DNA of 64,000 nucleotides from MPNP01 sp026710155 (GCA_965200885.1 OZ241737.1:62001-126000); one strand, 5' to 3'; shown: positions 17,374-28,078, numbered from the stretch's first letter. The notes: generated by a model from the sequence alone, not told the origin. Numbers and translations: made by a program.

Positions 17374-20300
17374 CTAGGCAATTAGTTGGCTTTCAAATTC
17401 GGTAATGGGTACCGGGATTCTGGATAGCATTTCCTTGGGGCATATCTGGAGGAATTTATCGCCTTCAATTTCCCAATTGTTCAATATTCTATTACCCAAT
17501 ACACTTCCTGTTTCATGAACATGTTCATTTATAAGTTCAAACAGTTGGTCTTTCCAATAGGGAACTGAAACAGGACAGGAAACAAGGGAATCATAATTGA
17601 CCATTTGTTGAATCTTGCCGTCATGATTGTATAGGTATGCCATTCCTCCAGTCATGCCGGCTCCAAAATTGATGCCGACTGTTCCAAGTATAACCGCTGT
17701 TCCACCCGTCATGTATTCACAGCCGTTGGCACCACATCCCTCAACAACAACTATCGCCCCTGAATTTCTGACACAGAAACGCTCACCGGCCCTTCCTGCC
17801 ACAAACATTTTTCCTTTTGTAGCACCGTAAAGGACGGTATTTCCGATTATGGTATTTTCAGCAGCAACCAACTTGGAGGAATTGGGTGGTCTCACGACAA
17901 TCGTTCCACCTGACAAGCCTTTCCCGACATAATCATTGGCATCACCAAATATGACGATTTTAAGCCCATTGACAATAAATGCCCCCAATGATTGACCGGC
18001 GGACCCAGAAAGTTTAATGGTAAGATGATCCGGCTGTAATGAATTGTTCATCCCAAAGCGCTTGACAATTCGGTGGGAAGTTTTCGCCCCGATTGTTCGC
18101 TGGGTATTCTGAACATCATATGAAAGCTGCATTTTTTCTCCTTCTTCAAGGAAGGCCTTGGCATCGGTCCGTATTTCCTCATCCAGGGATTCCTGTACCT
18201 CGTTCCTGACTTTTTCAGAACGTTTGCTAAACCTGATATTATCATCGACTTTGACCAATAGCGGATTAAGGTCCAAATCAACCAGATAGTCGGAACCCTT
18301 GGAAACCTGATATAACAGGTCAGTACGACCAATTGCCTCATCCAGCGACTTCAGGCCTAGGCCAGCAAGAATTTCCCTTACTTCACGGGCATAGAAGGTA
18401 ATCAAATTAACAACCTTGTAGACATCCCCCGTGAATTTTTCCCGTAACCTTTCGTCTTGCGTGCATACTCCAACAGGGCAGGTATTGGACTGGCATTGTC
18501 GGACCATCAAACAACCCATGGCTATCAGGGCTGCAGTACCAATGCCAAATTCCTCGGCGCCCAGCATGGCAGCAATCACAATATCCCTACCTGTTCGCAA
18601 TCCGCCATCGGTACGAAGAATGACCCGATCCCGAAGACTGTTGAGGGTAAGTACCTGGTGGGTCTCAGCCAGACCTATTTCCCAGGGCAGACCTGCATAT
18701 TTGATGGAAGTTGCCGGCGATGCCCCCGTTCCACCCGAATGACCTGAAACCAGAATTACATCGGCTTTGGCCTTGGCAACACCAGCAGCAATGGTTCCAA
18801 TCCCCGATGATGAAACCAACTTCACACACACCTTGGCCAAGGGGTTGATTTGCTTGAGGTCATAAATCAATTGGGAAAGATCCTCAATCGAATAGATATC
18901 ATGATGTGGTGGCGGGGAAATCAATGTAACACCCTGGGTTGAATGCCTCAGCCGGGCAATCAGTGCCGTTACTTTCATGCCCGGAAGTTGGCCGCCCTCT
19001 CCCGGCTTGGCACCTTGGGCAATCTTGATTTCGAGCTCATCGCAGTTGTTGAGGTATTCCGCAGTTACCCCAAATCTTCCACTGGCAACCTGCTTGATTC
19101 TGGCAGAGGGATTATCACCATTGGCATCAGGGGTGGCATGAGCTGGGTCTTCACCTCCTTCACCGGAATCCGACTTGGCACCAATCCTATTCATGGCCAC
19201 GTTCAATGTCCTGTGAGCCTCTGGACTAAGTGCTCCCAGTGACATGCCTGGAGTTACAAACCGCTTCCTGATCAGTGTTATGGATTCCACTTCATCCAGA
19301 TTTACCCCCTGCTCTTCTTTGGAAATCTTGAGCAGGTCCCTTAAATTCAAGGGATGTCCACTGTTCATTGTCCTTGAATATTCACGCCAAAGATCATAAC
19401 GATCTTCATTGCAGGCCGTCTGGAGCAATCGCATGCCTCTGGCCTGCCAGGCATGCACCTCTCCGGAATTGCGCTGCTTGTAAAAGCCTCCCACGGGAAG
19501 TATGCTTACATTAGATGACCAACTTTTCCCGTGCTGTTCAACCAGTTTCTTGTAAAGTCCCCTCAGTCCAATACCTGATATTCTGCTTGGCATGCCGGGA
19601 AAATATCTGGAAACCATGGCACGCGACAAGCCAATTGCTTCAAAGTTCAACCCGCCTCGATAGGATGAAATGACTGAAATACCCATTTTTGACATGATCT
19701 TGAGCAATCCCTGGTTGATGGCTTCCCTGAATTTATCGACAGCTCCCTCCAGAGTGTCATCCAGAAGCCCCCTCTCAATTCTGTCCGATAGTGTATCCTG
19801 GGCAAGATAGGCGTTGACAGTGGTCGCTCCACAAGCTATGAGAACTGCAAAATAATGGGCATCAAGACATTCGCCTGATCGAACATTGATGGTGGTGAAA
19901 GTTCTCAAACCCTTCCTGGTCAACCAGCTGTGAACAGCACTGGTCACAAGTATCATGGGTAATGGTATGCGGTGAGGCCCCTGATTCTGGTCATTCAGGA
20001 CCAGATGTGAAAACCCCGAACATACTTTTTCCTCCGCCTCCTTAAGAACCCTGTGCAGATTCTTTTTCAGGACCTTGGGACCATCATCAAGGTCAAAGGT
20101 ACAATCGATGTCGGCAACTCCATCACCGAAAAATTCCATGGTTGCATCAAACATCGAGTTACTCAGGAATGGCGATTCCAGATAGGCTGTCGCAACCGAA
20201 TCCGTCTTTTCATCAAGAACATTGTTCAAATTGCCAAATCGGGTTATCAGACTCATTACCCGACTTTCCCTGAGGGAATCTATCGGTGGATTTGTCACCT

Positions 20301-21912
20301 GACTGAAATTCTGCCGGAAGTAATGACTCATTGGTCGATATTGATCGGACAGTACCGCAGGTGGTGTATCATCGCCCATGGAAACGACTGCCTCCTTGCC
20401 CTGTTCGGCCATCGGTACAAGAATTGCCTCGATGTCCTCCAGGGTCAAGCCTGCCATGCTTTGTCTTTGTCTCAATTCCTCACCGGAATAAAGTTTTTTC
20501 TCTGACACCTCATCCAGATGTTCATCGAGTTTGACAATCTTGTTCGTCAATTCACCAAAAGTTTGACTGGAGGACAGTTTTGCCTTGAGTTCGTGATCCC
20601 GGTAAAACTTTTGTGCGTGTAAATCCACTGCAACCATCTGTCCCGGCCCAAGCGCGCCCTTTTTGATTATATCCACTTCATCAATGGGAACCATTCCCGT
20701 TTCCGAACCGGCAATGAGAAGATTGTCGCTGGTTATCATATACCTGAATGGTCTTAACCCATTCCGGTCAACACCAGCAACCACCCATTGGCCATCTGTC
20801 ATGGCTAGGGCTGCCGGTCCATCCCAAGGCTCCATGATGGCATTGCAATAATGGTACATATCCCGTAATTCATCAGACATCGAATCCTGTTTCTTGGACC
20901 AGGCTTCGGGAACTAGGATTGACTTGGTCATGGGGGCATTCCGGCCTGCTCTCACCATGACTTCAAAGACAGCATCCAAAGCTGCCGAATCTGACGATCC
21001 TTGCTGGACGATTGGTTTTATATCCTCTTCAAAACCACCAAAACTATCGGATACCATTTTGATTTCATGGCTCTTCAACCAGTTCAGGTTACCCTTGAGT
21101 GTGTTGATTTCCCCATTGTGGGCCATCATGCGAAAGGGTTGGGCAAGCCACCATTGGGGGAATGTATTGGTTGAATATCTTTGATGATAGAGGGCAAAGG
21201 CGGATGTAAAGTCTGAATCCTTCAGATCGGGATAGAATTCACCAACCTGTTCGGCTAACATCATGCCCTTGTAGACAATTGTCCTGGCCGAAAGCGAGCA
21301 GATGTACATGCCATTGATTTGTGCCTGGTTCACGGCCCGTTCGATTCGACGACGAATGATATAAAGGTTTCGTTCAAACTCGTCTTCGGTCAAACCGCGG
21401 CCATCCGAAATGAGTATCTGTTCGATTTCCGGTCTGGTTGCACTGGCCTTTTCTCCCAAGACACTGGTATTGACCGGGACATGGCGCCATCCATAGATGG
21501 TATGACCCATGTTCAGGATTTCCGCTTCAACGATGGTTCGGCAGGTTTCCTGTGCACCAAAATCGGTTCTTGGCAGAAATACCATTCCAACGGCCAGTCG
21601 TTTGTCATCCCCGATTTCATGACCGGTCCGCTTGATTTGCTTGCGGAAAAACTCCCTCGGGATTTGCGTTCCTATACCCGCTCCATCGCCGGTTTTGCCA
21701 TCGGCATCCACGGCACCCCTGTGCCAGACGGCCTGTAGCGACATGATCCCATATTCCACAACCCTCCTGGAAGGAATGGCATCCATTGAAACAACAAGAC
21801 CGACACCGCAAGCGTCATGCTCATCCTCTTTCCGATACAATCCGCTCAGGGCCCTTTGTTCCCTTTCAGCCCTATCCTTTAGATACAATTCCTCATGTTC
21901 TTTCATCGTCAT
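17374..21912 (-). CDS. gltB: Glutamate synthase (NADPH) large subunit
   Basis: GltB transfers the amide nitrogen of glutamine to 2-oxoglutarate, giving two glutamates; with GltD it is the central ammonium-assimilation enzyme. The order is complete in 1512 residues: an Ntn amidotransferase domain whose nucleophile Cys is exposed after a short propeptide (DEHDACGVGLV, about residue 35), a central domain, an FMN-binding barrel with the 3Fe-4S cysteines in CQSNTCPVGVC, and the C-terminal GxGxG beta-helix (GGTIVVRPP, GATKGKMFVAGRAGERF). gltD lies upstream on the same strand with a 56-bp gap, so they form one transcript. Confidence 0.98.
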   Translation of the reverse strand: MTMKEHEELYLKDRAEREQRALSGLYRKEDEHDACGVGLVVSMDAIPSRRVVEYGIMSLQAVWHRGAVDADGKTGDGAGIGTQIPREFFRKQIKRTGHEIGDDKRLAVGMVFLPRTDFGAQETCRTIVEAEILNMGHTIYGWRHVPVNTSVLGEKASATRPEIEQILISDGRGLTEDEFERNLYIIRRRIERAVNQAQINGMYICSLSARTIVYKGMMLAEQVGEFYPDLKDSDFTSAFALYHQRYSTNTFPQWWLAQPFRMMAHNGEINTLKGNLNWLKSHEIKMVSDSFGGFEEDIKPIVQQGSSDSAALDAVFEVMVRAGRNAPMTKSILVPEAWSKKQDSMSDELRDMYHYCNAIMEPWDGPAALAMTDGQWVVAGVDRNGLRPFRYMITSDNLLIAGSETGMVPIDEVDIIKKGALGPGQMVAVDLHAQKFYRDHELKAKLSSSQTFGELTNKIVKLDEHLDEVSEKKLYSGEELRQRQSMAGLTLEDIEAILVPMAEQGKEAVVSMGDDTPPAVLSDQYRPMSHYFRQNFSQVTNPPIDSLRESRVMSLITRFGNLNNVLDEKTDSVATAYLESPFLSNSMFDATMEFFGDGVADIDCTFDLDDGPKVLKKNLHRVLKEAEEKVCSGFSHLVLNDQNQGPHRIPLPMILVTSAVHSWLTRKGLRTFTTINVRSGECLDAHYFAVLIACGATTVNAYLAQDTLSDRIERGLLDDTLEGAVDKFREAINQGLLKIMSKMGISVISSYRGGLNFEAIGLSRAMVSRYFPGMPSRISGIGLRGLYKKLVEQHGKSWSSNVSILPVGGFYKQRNSGEVHAWQARGMRLLQTACNEDRYDLWREYSRTMNSGHPLNLRDLLKISKEEQGVNLDEVESITLIRKRFVTPGMSLGALSPEAHRTLNVAMNRIGAKSDSGEGGEDPAHATPDANGDNPSARIKQVASGRFGVTAEYLNNCDELEIKIAQGAKPGEGGQLPGMKVTALIARLRHSTQGVTLISPPPHHDIYSIEDLSQLIYDLKQINPLAKVCVKLVSSSGIGTIAAGVAKAKADVILVSGHSGGTGASPATSIKYAGLPWEIGLAETHQVLTLNSLRDRVILRTDGGLRTGRDIVIAAMLGAEEFGIGTAALIAMGCLMVRQCQSNTCPVGVCTQDERLREKFTGDVYKVVNLITFYAREVREILAGLGLKSLDEAIGRTDLLYQVSKGSDYLVDLDLNPLLVKVDDNIRFSKRSEKVRNEVQESLDEEIRTDAKAFLEEGEKMQLSYDVQNTQRTIGAKTSHRIVKRFGMNNSLQPDHLTIKLSGSAGQSLGAFIVNGLKIVIFGDANDYVGKGLSGGTIVVRPPNSSKLVAAENTIIGNTVLYGATKGKMFVAGRAGERFCVRNSGAIVVVEGCGANGCEYMTGGTAVILGTVGINFGAGMTGGMAYLYNHDGKIQQMVNYDSLVSCPVSVPYWKDQLFELINEHVHETGSVLGNRILNNWEIEGDKFLQICPKEMLSRIPVPITEFESQLIA

Positions 21913-21968
21913 CTATCCAAGATTTGAAAAATAATTCTTTCTCTTTTCCTGCCAATCCCCATCCTGTT

Positions 21969-23405
21969 CTAGGCGGCGCGATCCAGCAATGTGTTTTTGA
22001 ATTGCTTCAAAATGGTTTCGGCAGCCTCTCGTCCATCGCGAATTGCCCAAACCACCAGACTTGCCCCTCTGACTATATCGCCACCGGCATAGACACCGGG
22101 AAGATTTGTTTCGTGCGTCCGGAAGTTGGTTTTCAATGTTCCCCATCCGGTTACCTGCAAATTTGGTTCATCCCATTCCCGGGGTAGATTCTCAGGTTCG
22201 AAACCCAGAGCCTTGATGACAAGATCGGCCTCCTCGTTAAAATCCCCACCTTCGACAGGCACTGGTGTTCTCCTTCCTGTGGCATCACGGTCGGACAATC
22301 TCATTTTATTTGCCAATACCCTTGCAACAGTATTCTTGCCAGCAAAACCCGTGGGTGCGGTAAGCCATATGAACTCTACACCTTCCTCTTCGGCATTATG
22401 TACTTCCCTTCTGGAGCCGGGCATATTTTCCCGATCTCTACGGTAATAGCATCTTACTGACTTTGCTCCCTGTCGCACGGCAGTACGAACGCAATCCATG
22501 GCCGTATCACCACCACCAATGACAACAATCCTTTTGCCATTGGCGTTGAGGGCACCCGAGTCAAATTTGGCAACCCTATCCCCGAAACTCTTGCGATTGG
22601 AGGCGGTCAGATAATCAATGGCCTGGACAATCCCGTCTAGACCAATACCCGGACATTTGATATCACGAGATTTGTATACACCAGTTGCCACCAGGACTGA
22701 ATCGAATTTTCTCCTAATTTCATGGAAGGAGATTTCTCTTCCCACACGGCAGTTCAACTGAAACTCAACTCCTCCGGCAACCAGCTGGTCAATCCGTTTC
22801 ATGACCACGGGTTTTTCCAGTTTGAAGCCTGGAATTCCATAGGTCAGCAAGCCTCCGGGGCGATCGTGCTGATCATAGACAACAACCTTGATTCCATTGC
22901 GTCGCAACACATCTGCAGCGGCAAGACCTGCCGGCCCTGCTCCGATTATGGCCACAGAATACTCATGTTCCTTTGATGGGGTAATTGCTTCGACCCATCC
23001 CTTTTCCCATGCGAGATCGGTCAGGTACTTTTCGATGGAACCGATGGTAACCGTACCATGCCCGGATTGTTCGATGACGCAATTGCCCTCACACAATCGA
23101 TCCTGGGGACAAATCCGTCCACAGATTTCGGGAAATGTATTTGTTTCCTGACTAAGGTAATAGGCCTCCTTCAAACGCCCTTCGGCTGACAATTTCAGCC
23201 AATCCGGTATGTTGTTGTGCAATGGGCAATGTGTTTGACAATACGGGACTCCACATTGTGAACATCGGCTGGCCTGGACAGCTGCCGATTCGGAAGAATA
23301 ATCCCTGTATATTTCATCAAAATCCTCGACTCTTTCACCCCATTGCCTCTTATCTGGCATTTCCGAGGGGACTTCGATAAAATTCAACATTTCCAATTTG
23401 GGCAT
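21969..23405 (-). CDS. gltD: Glutamate synthase small subunit
   Basis: GltD feeds NADPH electrons through FAD and 4Fe-4S clusters to GltB. The N-terminal cluster ligands are CSQCGVPYCQTHCPLHNN and CGRICPQDRLCEGNC. The FAD-binding GAGPAGLAAADVLRR and NADPH-binding GGGDTAMDCVRTAVRQGA loops are intact, as is the ending PGVYAGGDIVRGASLVVWAI. Length, 478, is normal. It is the first gene of gltDB. The upstream AT-rich region (23406-23600) should hold the promoter, but I see no clear NtrC or sigma-54 site. Confidence 0.98.
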   Translation of the reverse strand: MPKLEMLNFIEVPSEMPDKRQWGERVEDFDEIYRDYSSESAAVQASRCSQCGVPYCQTHCPLHNNIPDWLKLSAEGRLKEAYYLSQETNTFPEICGRICPQDRLCEGNCVIEQSGHGTVTIGSIEKYLTDLAWEKGWVEAITPSKEHEYSVAIIGAGPAGLAAADVLRRNGIKVVVYDQHDRPGGLLTYGIPGFKLEKPVVMKRIDQLVAGGVEFQLNCRVGREISFHEIRRKFDSVLVATGVYKSRDIKCPGIGLDGIVQAIDYLTASNRKSFGDRVAKFDSGALNANGKRIVVIGGGDTAMDCVRTAVRQGAKSVRCYYRRDRENMPGSRREVHNAEEEGVEFIWLTAPTGFAGKNTVARVLANKMRLSDRDATGRRTPVPVEGGDFNEEADLVIKALGFEPENLPREWDEPNLQVTGWGTLKTNFRTHETNLPGVYAGGDIVRGASLVVWAIRDGREAAETILKQFKNTLLDRAA

Positions 23406-23985
23406 GATTATTTACCAAAATAATTTAAGGGAAATGCTATATAGAACATTTGATCAATAAAATAAAGGCAGTAACTATGACCTAAATAATCTAAATAAGT
23501 AATCAGGCAAAAAATTTGGACAATTAAATTGCTTATTTTAAGTCATATACTATTACCTTTATTAATTTAAAAAATCAACTTATTCCGTTTCAATTACCTT
23601 GAAGAATGTACCTTCACCGATCCCATCCCCCTACAGGCCCTTATCATATCCACAATAAAACATCATTACTCCTCATGTTGGTTTTACCCTTTTTCCATGC
23701 GATAATTGAATGTGGACATTCGAATTTGTTTTGTGGACAAACTATCAGAACCCGGTGCCTCAATGTACTTTCTTCCATTGGACTCCACAGATCAAGGCTC
23801 CCCGCCATCAGCGATACTATCAAGGTACTACGGCATACGATTCCGCTTTCCTCAGAACCTGTTCCATCAGTCACAATTTTTGCATACAGTCTTGGAATTT
23901 TGTATCGTTTCCCTTGACCGTAAGGGGTAACCATACATCATCAGATAAAACCTTTCGTATCAAACATCAATGACTGATCAATTAT
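23406..23985. other. Upstream region of gltD and unassigned DNA
   Basis: The first 200 bp are very A+T-rich and probably include the gltDB promoter. The rest contains overlapping frames on both strands (for example minus 23644-23934) with no motif, no ribosome site and no family likeness; I treat them as non-coding or decayed. Confidence 0.35.
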
Positions 23986-23991
23986 ATGCAA

Positions 23992-24180
23992 AATGATTGT
24001 TACGGATCAGGTTTGGAACATAATTGAGTCTTTACTATCGCAACAAGGGCTATGGGACTCTCATGAATCAAAGACTATGTCCTTTGAGGCACCTTTGGAT
24101 ATATCCAATTACCGATAATTCAAACCGGGCTATATCATCCCGATATTGCCGATAATCGCCCTTGGGAATTCACCCTGTAA
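23992..24180 (+). pseudogene. Possible N-terminal scrap of an IS5-type transposase
   Basis: From an ATG at 23992 the plus strand reads MIVTDQVWNIIESLLSQQG, like the start of many IS5-family transposases (xxTDxQWxxIxPLLPxxG). About 43 codons later a stop appears, and another frame then reads IQTGLYHPDIADNRPWEFTL, reminiscent of the RTGxPWRDLPxxFG segment. The similarity is short, judged by eye, and could be chance. Confidence 0.3.
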
Positions 24181-24264
24181 TCTATGATCATTGCCAATCA
24201 AGAAGTCCGATTTGGGGTTGATATTTATTATTTCAATCAAAGCATGCCAAAATTGGCCAATTGA

Positions 24265-25157
24265 CTACATCCCCGGGGCATGGTCATCAGGCCCATGCCG
24301 GGTTTGGAGGGTTGGCTCCATTTCGGGTTTGGCCTCCACCCTGTCCGCCTCTTCAATGACAGCCTCAGTCAACAGGGGAGCCGTAAGTGCCACATGCTCT
24401 TTTGACATGTCAGGGTCGGGAACCAGAAGCCCCATCCGGGAAAATGCCGCCAAGTGCTTCTCAACCATAGTCTCCCGGCCGGTCTCCTTCAGGACCGTCC
24501 GCAAATTCCCCTCCAGACATGAGATTGGCAAAAGAGGTGCACGTTTGAAATGCGAACGAACCCGCCGAAAGGACAACAGCGCATTCTCTTCCCTGAGCCT
24601 CTCCAGAACCATCGAGACTGCTTCCCGGCGGACATGGGCCGCAAGGCTGGGAATGCCGAACTGCCATTTGCCGATGCCCTCCTGCCAGATGAAGCCGGTG
24701 TGCAGCGGCTTCTCCTCCGCCTCCTGCTGGTCGCGGGCATATGCCATTTTCCGGGTGATGGCCATGAAATCCCGTCTCGACGGCGTGCCTCCTTCACCTC
24801 CTCATGACCGACATGGGTCGCCCCTTTCCGGGCCAGCACATTCCAGAGGGCACTTCCCCAATGCTGGATGAAATGGGGATAACTCTGGGTTTCCCGAACA
24901 ACCACCCCCCCCCTGGCCAGGTCATCGAATGTCGCAGTGCCGCCGAAGGGCTCGACCAGGGCCCGGCTCGTGTCCTCCCATGAAAGACGGCCTATACGCT
25001 TCGTATTCATTCTTTCAGCAAAGGTGGCACCGGAACGGCCCAACACCGATTCAAGGTCAGGGGTTCCGGCAATGACCAGCATGATGGGATGGTCCTGGGC
25101 TGCTGCCTGGGCCGAATCGTAGAAAACCCGGCCAACCTCGGATGTTGGATATTTCAT
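24265..25157 (-). pseudogene. Truncated, frameshifted AAA-family ATPase
   Basis: Two minus-strand frames make one protein. The first (from MKYPTSEVGRVFYDSAQ at 25157) has ATPase-like sequence after Walker B: IMLVIAGTPDLESVLGRSGA and ERMNTKRIGRLSWEDTSRAL. The second frame continues from about 24780 (MAITRKMAYARDQQEAEEK) to the stop at 24265. Walker A and B are missing, so the N-terminal half is lost. A run of nine G on the coding strand (24905-24913) lies in-frame within LARGGVVVRE. The DNA is clearly richer in G+C than its surroundings. A relative with Walker A preserved is also broken at 60709-61850. Confidence 0.65.
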
Positions 25158-25360
25158 GTTCCTTTCAGGACTCCCTTCTGGGCCCAAATAAATCGGCAAC
25201 CAATTACAAAGAAAAAAAGTGACCAGAATATGATGCCGGCAATCATTGCGAAATAGTTCAGGATCAATGGCCCCATCACACCAAACAGGAAAAACCGGAA
25301 AATCCGGCCAGCTCCATCCAGATCCAGACTGAGCGAAAAAAAGGGTGGTTTGAAATGCAT
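25154..25360 (-). CDS. Small membrane protein overlapping the broken ATPase
   Basis: A 68-residue frame with a strongly hydrophobic centre (RIFRFFLFGVMGPLILNYF and IAGIIFWSLFFFVIGCRFIW), probably two membrane segments. Its stop overlaps the ATG of the ATPase remnant as ATGA. That could be real coupling or coincidence, because the ATPase is N-terminally truncated. No family is recognised. It may be a remnant of the same imported unit. Confidence 0.4.
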   Translation of the reverse strand: MHFKPPFFSLSLDLDGAGRIFRFFLFGVMGPLILNYFAMIAGIIFWSLFFFVIGCRFIWAQKGVLKGT

Positions 25361-25543
25361 GGCGCACTCCTAACTTGGGGGGTGGGCTTAGAAGGTATCA
25401 TAGAATGAACAAAGAAAATTCCAATAGATACTTTCAAGAAAAACAATTATTGAGAAAAGGAGAGAATGTTTTTGGTCAGTTCCTTTTGGCAACTGGCCTG
25501 GTCCAAGTGTACCATAATTCTAATTCAGGAGAACATACCTAGC

Positions 25544-26347
25544 ATGTTGGTTTTTCACATAATCCTTGTTGCCATCATCCAGGGAATAACCGAGTTTTTA
25601 CCCGTTTCTTCCTCAGGTCATCTCGTCCTGATACCCCTATTCACAGATTGGGAAGATCAAAGTCTGGTCATCGATGTTGCAGCGCATATAGGAACCCTCT
25701 TGGCTGTTATTGTCTACTTCCGAAAAGAAGTTGTTAGACTTCTTCGGGGAGTGGTTGATGTTTTCGAGGGCCGATTCCAGACACCAGATTCCATGCTGTT
25801 CTTGGGTCTAGTGATAGCAACCATACCTGTAACCATAGTCGGTTTCATGATATTCCTGCTGGATCTGAGCATTCTTTTCCGAAGTCTGGCGGTAATCGGA
25901 TCAACCACCCTGTTTTTCGGGTTGGTGTTGTATGCGTGTGACCGCATGAAAAAAAGCAATCTTACAGTTGACAACTTTTCAGTCAGGCATGCCTTCATCC
26001 TTGGTCTCTTTCAAATCCTGTCGCTGGTACCTGGAACTTCAAGATCGGGTATTGTGATTTCCGGTGCCAGACTTTTGGGTTATTCACGCAAGGAAGCTGC
26101 AAGAATTGCCATGCTAATGTCCATACCAACAATTATTGCAGCAGGAACCTTGACAGGTCTTGATTTGATTGGCAATTCGAATCCCGGGAAACTAACCGAT
26201 AGTTTGATTGTTGTTTTTATTTCGTTTGTTTCAGCCCTAGGAGCACTCGGAATAATGATGCGGTTGTTGAACTTTGTAAGTTTTACACCTTATGTGGTCT
26301 ATCGCATTATTCTTGGTTTGGTTTTGCTGTACCTGGCCTTTGGATGA
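25544..26347 (+). CDS. uppP: Undecaprenyl-diphosphate phosphatase
   Basis: UppP (BacA) removes a phosphate from undecaprenyl pyrophosphate to recycle the lipid carrier for cell-wall and LPS precursors. The membrane-embedded signature is complete: ITEFLPVSSSGHLVLI near the N-terminus and LVPGTSRSGIVISGARLLG later. From the ATG at 25544 it has 267 residues, the normal size; that start follows AGGAG, so the longer frame from 25466 is unlikely. It is probably a single gene. It replaces nothing obvious in its surroundings and looks native. Confidence 0.96.
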   Translation: MLVFHIILVAIIQGITEFLPVSSSGHLVLIPLFTDWEDQSLVIDVAAHIGTLLAVIVYFRKEVVRLLRGVVDVFEGRFQTPDSMLFLGLVIATIPVTIVGFMIFLLDLSILFRSLAVIGSTTLFFGLVLYACDRMKKSNLTVDNFSVRHAFILGLFQILSLVPGTSRSGIVISGARLLGYSRKEAARIAMLMSIPTIIAAGTLTGLDLIGNSNPGKLTDSLIVVFISFVSALGALGIMMRLLNFVSFTPYVVYRIILGLVLLYLAFG

Positions 26348-26861
26348 AATGATTGAGGCTTACAAGGATGGGTTGGCAGATGTGCGATTTTCCTCCCGGT
26401 TGAATGAGGCCCCAATGGCAATGACGGGGAAACACCCCGTCATGAATGGAGGCCTGAGTTCCTGAGAGCCTTGGGGCCGGCACCCCCTGCGCCGAGGAAC
26501 GCCGGGAGGTGGCGTGGGTGGACTGGACGCCTGGCATGGATTGGGGCGGGGCCGGTTTGAAGGCTGCCTTGACAGGCTGGTGGATTGATTCGTGGTCAAC
26601 CTATCTTTATAAGCCCAATCATTAATACAACAATAATGTTGTATAATAATGATTATACCAAAGCAACTAATTAATAACCGATAGGCCAATCATAATCATA
26701 TGGTTTTTTGATACCCTTTCCTTGTTTGAGTTTAGCCCATTAACAGCATCCAATTGTGATGATACCGGGGCTCCAAATTTTGTCGGTAGTTGGTTAAAGG
26801 TCATGGGTCTTTAATTAGTTGCTTCAATATTATAAGCCTCAAATGATTGGCCAAAAGTCTT
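26348..26861. other. GC-rich patch with a hairpin, then AT-rich spacer
   Basis: The first half (about 26400-26580) is markedly G+C-rich and contains a perfect 9-bp hairpin ATGACGGGG/CCCCGTCAT with loop AAACA (26421-26443), 74 bp after the uppP stop. The hairpin could end uppP or be a REP-like unit. Frames in the patch show no recognisable protein. The second half is A+T-rich and empty. Confidence 0.4.
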
Positions 26862-27857
26862 CTAGATGTCCTGATTTTTTCCAGACCCACCTGATGATTC
26901 ATGAATTGCCGTGAATTGACCTGCCGGTCGATAACTGTAGAGATAATCTTCCAAAACACTTTCCAGCGAAGTTGGTGCAATCTTCAAATCCTGCAATCTG
27001 GGATAATCACCTGAAACGACATTGTCACTTCCCAACTGGATGAGTTGATCCCTTGTGAGAAGGTTGTTTTTCACCAAACCACCACTGAATATCTGAACCA
27101 TGTCCAATGTCCATCCCAATGGGGAACAAATTTCAGGTGGCAAGGGGATGACCAGTCTTTTTCTGCGTATTACCTTAAGCATCAGGTCAATCAGCTCCTT
27201 GAGGGTCAGTATCTCATCCCCACCCAACTCATAAATACCCCTTATATCCTTGGTCAACACAGCCTGTTCCACGGCCTTAGCAATATCATCGACATATATG
27301 GGCTGAAAACGGGCATTGGCGCCAGGAAGAGGAAGAACAGGAAAAAGTCTTGCCATCGAGGCGAACTTGTTGAAAAACTCATCCTCGTTGCCAAAAACAA
27401 CCGAGGGGCGGAAAATCGTGCAATCGGGATAATTCCTCAAAATCGCTTCCTCTCCAAGAGCCTTGGTTCTGGCATAGAGACTTTCACTCCCATGGGCTGA
27501 ACCCAATGAAGAAATATGGACAAGGTGTGAAACACCCAATTCAGTGGCAAATCGGGCAATTCTTTCGACCGCATCCACATGGATGTTATTGAATTTCTGT
27601 TTGCCGACCTGATTTAGAATTCCCACACAATTGATAACCGTATCCGAACCCTGAATGGCTTCCCGGACCGAATTGTCATACCTGACATTGGTCAAATAAG
27701 GTTCAATCTGCCCCGGTGAACCATAAACCCTGACGAAACCGGCTTCATTTGGTCTTCTGACGGCAACTCTGATCCGAAAACCCCTTGCTGCCAATCTCTG
27801 GGTAATGTACCTACCCAAAAATCCGGAACCACCAAAAATCGTAGCAAAGTTGGTCAT
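26862..27857 (-). CDS. NDUFA9-like NAD(P)-binding protein (complex I-associated family)
   Basis: A 331-residue atypical SDR of the NDUFA9 group, common in alphaproteobacteria and related to the mitochondrial complex I accessory subunit. The N-terminal nucleotide-binding loop is GGSGFLGRYITQRLAARG. VINCVGIL, LVHISSLGSAHGSESLYARTK and FRPSVVFGNEDEFFNKFA follow in the usual order. Whether bacterial members join complex I is not established in general. No nuo genes are near. It is transcribed alone toward uppP. Confidence 0.85.
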   Translation of the reverse strand: MTNFATIFGGSGFLGRYITQRLAARGFRIRVAVRRPNEAGFVRVYGSPGQIEPYLTNVRYDNSVREAIQGSDTVINCVGILNQVGKQKFNNIHVDAVERIARFATELGVSHLVHISSLGSAHGSESLYARTKALGEEAILRNYPDCTIFRPSVVFGNEDEFFNKFASMARLFPVLPLPGANARFQPIYVDDIAKAVEQAVLTKDIRGIYELGGDEILTLKELIDLMLKVIRRKRLVIPLPPEICSPLGWTLDMVQIFSGGLVKNNLLTRDQLIQLGSDNVVSGDYPRLQDLKIAPTSLESVLEDYLYSYRPAGQFTAIHESSGGSGKNQDI

Positions 27858-28078
27858 CTTTCCTCTAAAATTATTTATACTGCAGGAAAAGAATTACTTA
27901 TCCAGAATCATATCATATTATATGCTTGATAAAGATTTATCCAGAATCATTTATGTTGCAATATTCTGGAAATATTTAAGTTTAAATTCCTGAATTCAGA
28001 CTACCGAAGTTAAATTGTGGTTTTTTTCAATTATATACTTGGAAATTATTCCCCAATCAATTATTGCATACTCTTATT

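Noticed and set aside
26360..26689. 109-codon Pro/Arg-rich minus frame
   Set aside because: Low complexity arising from the GC-rich patch; no start signal or family.
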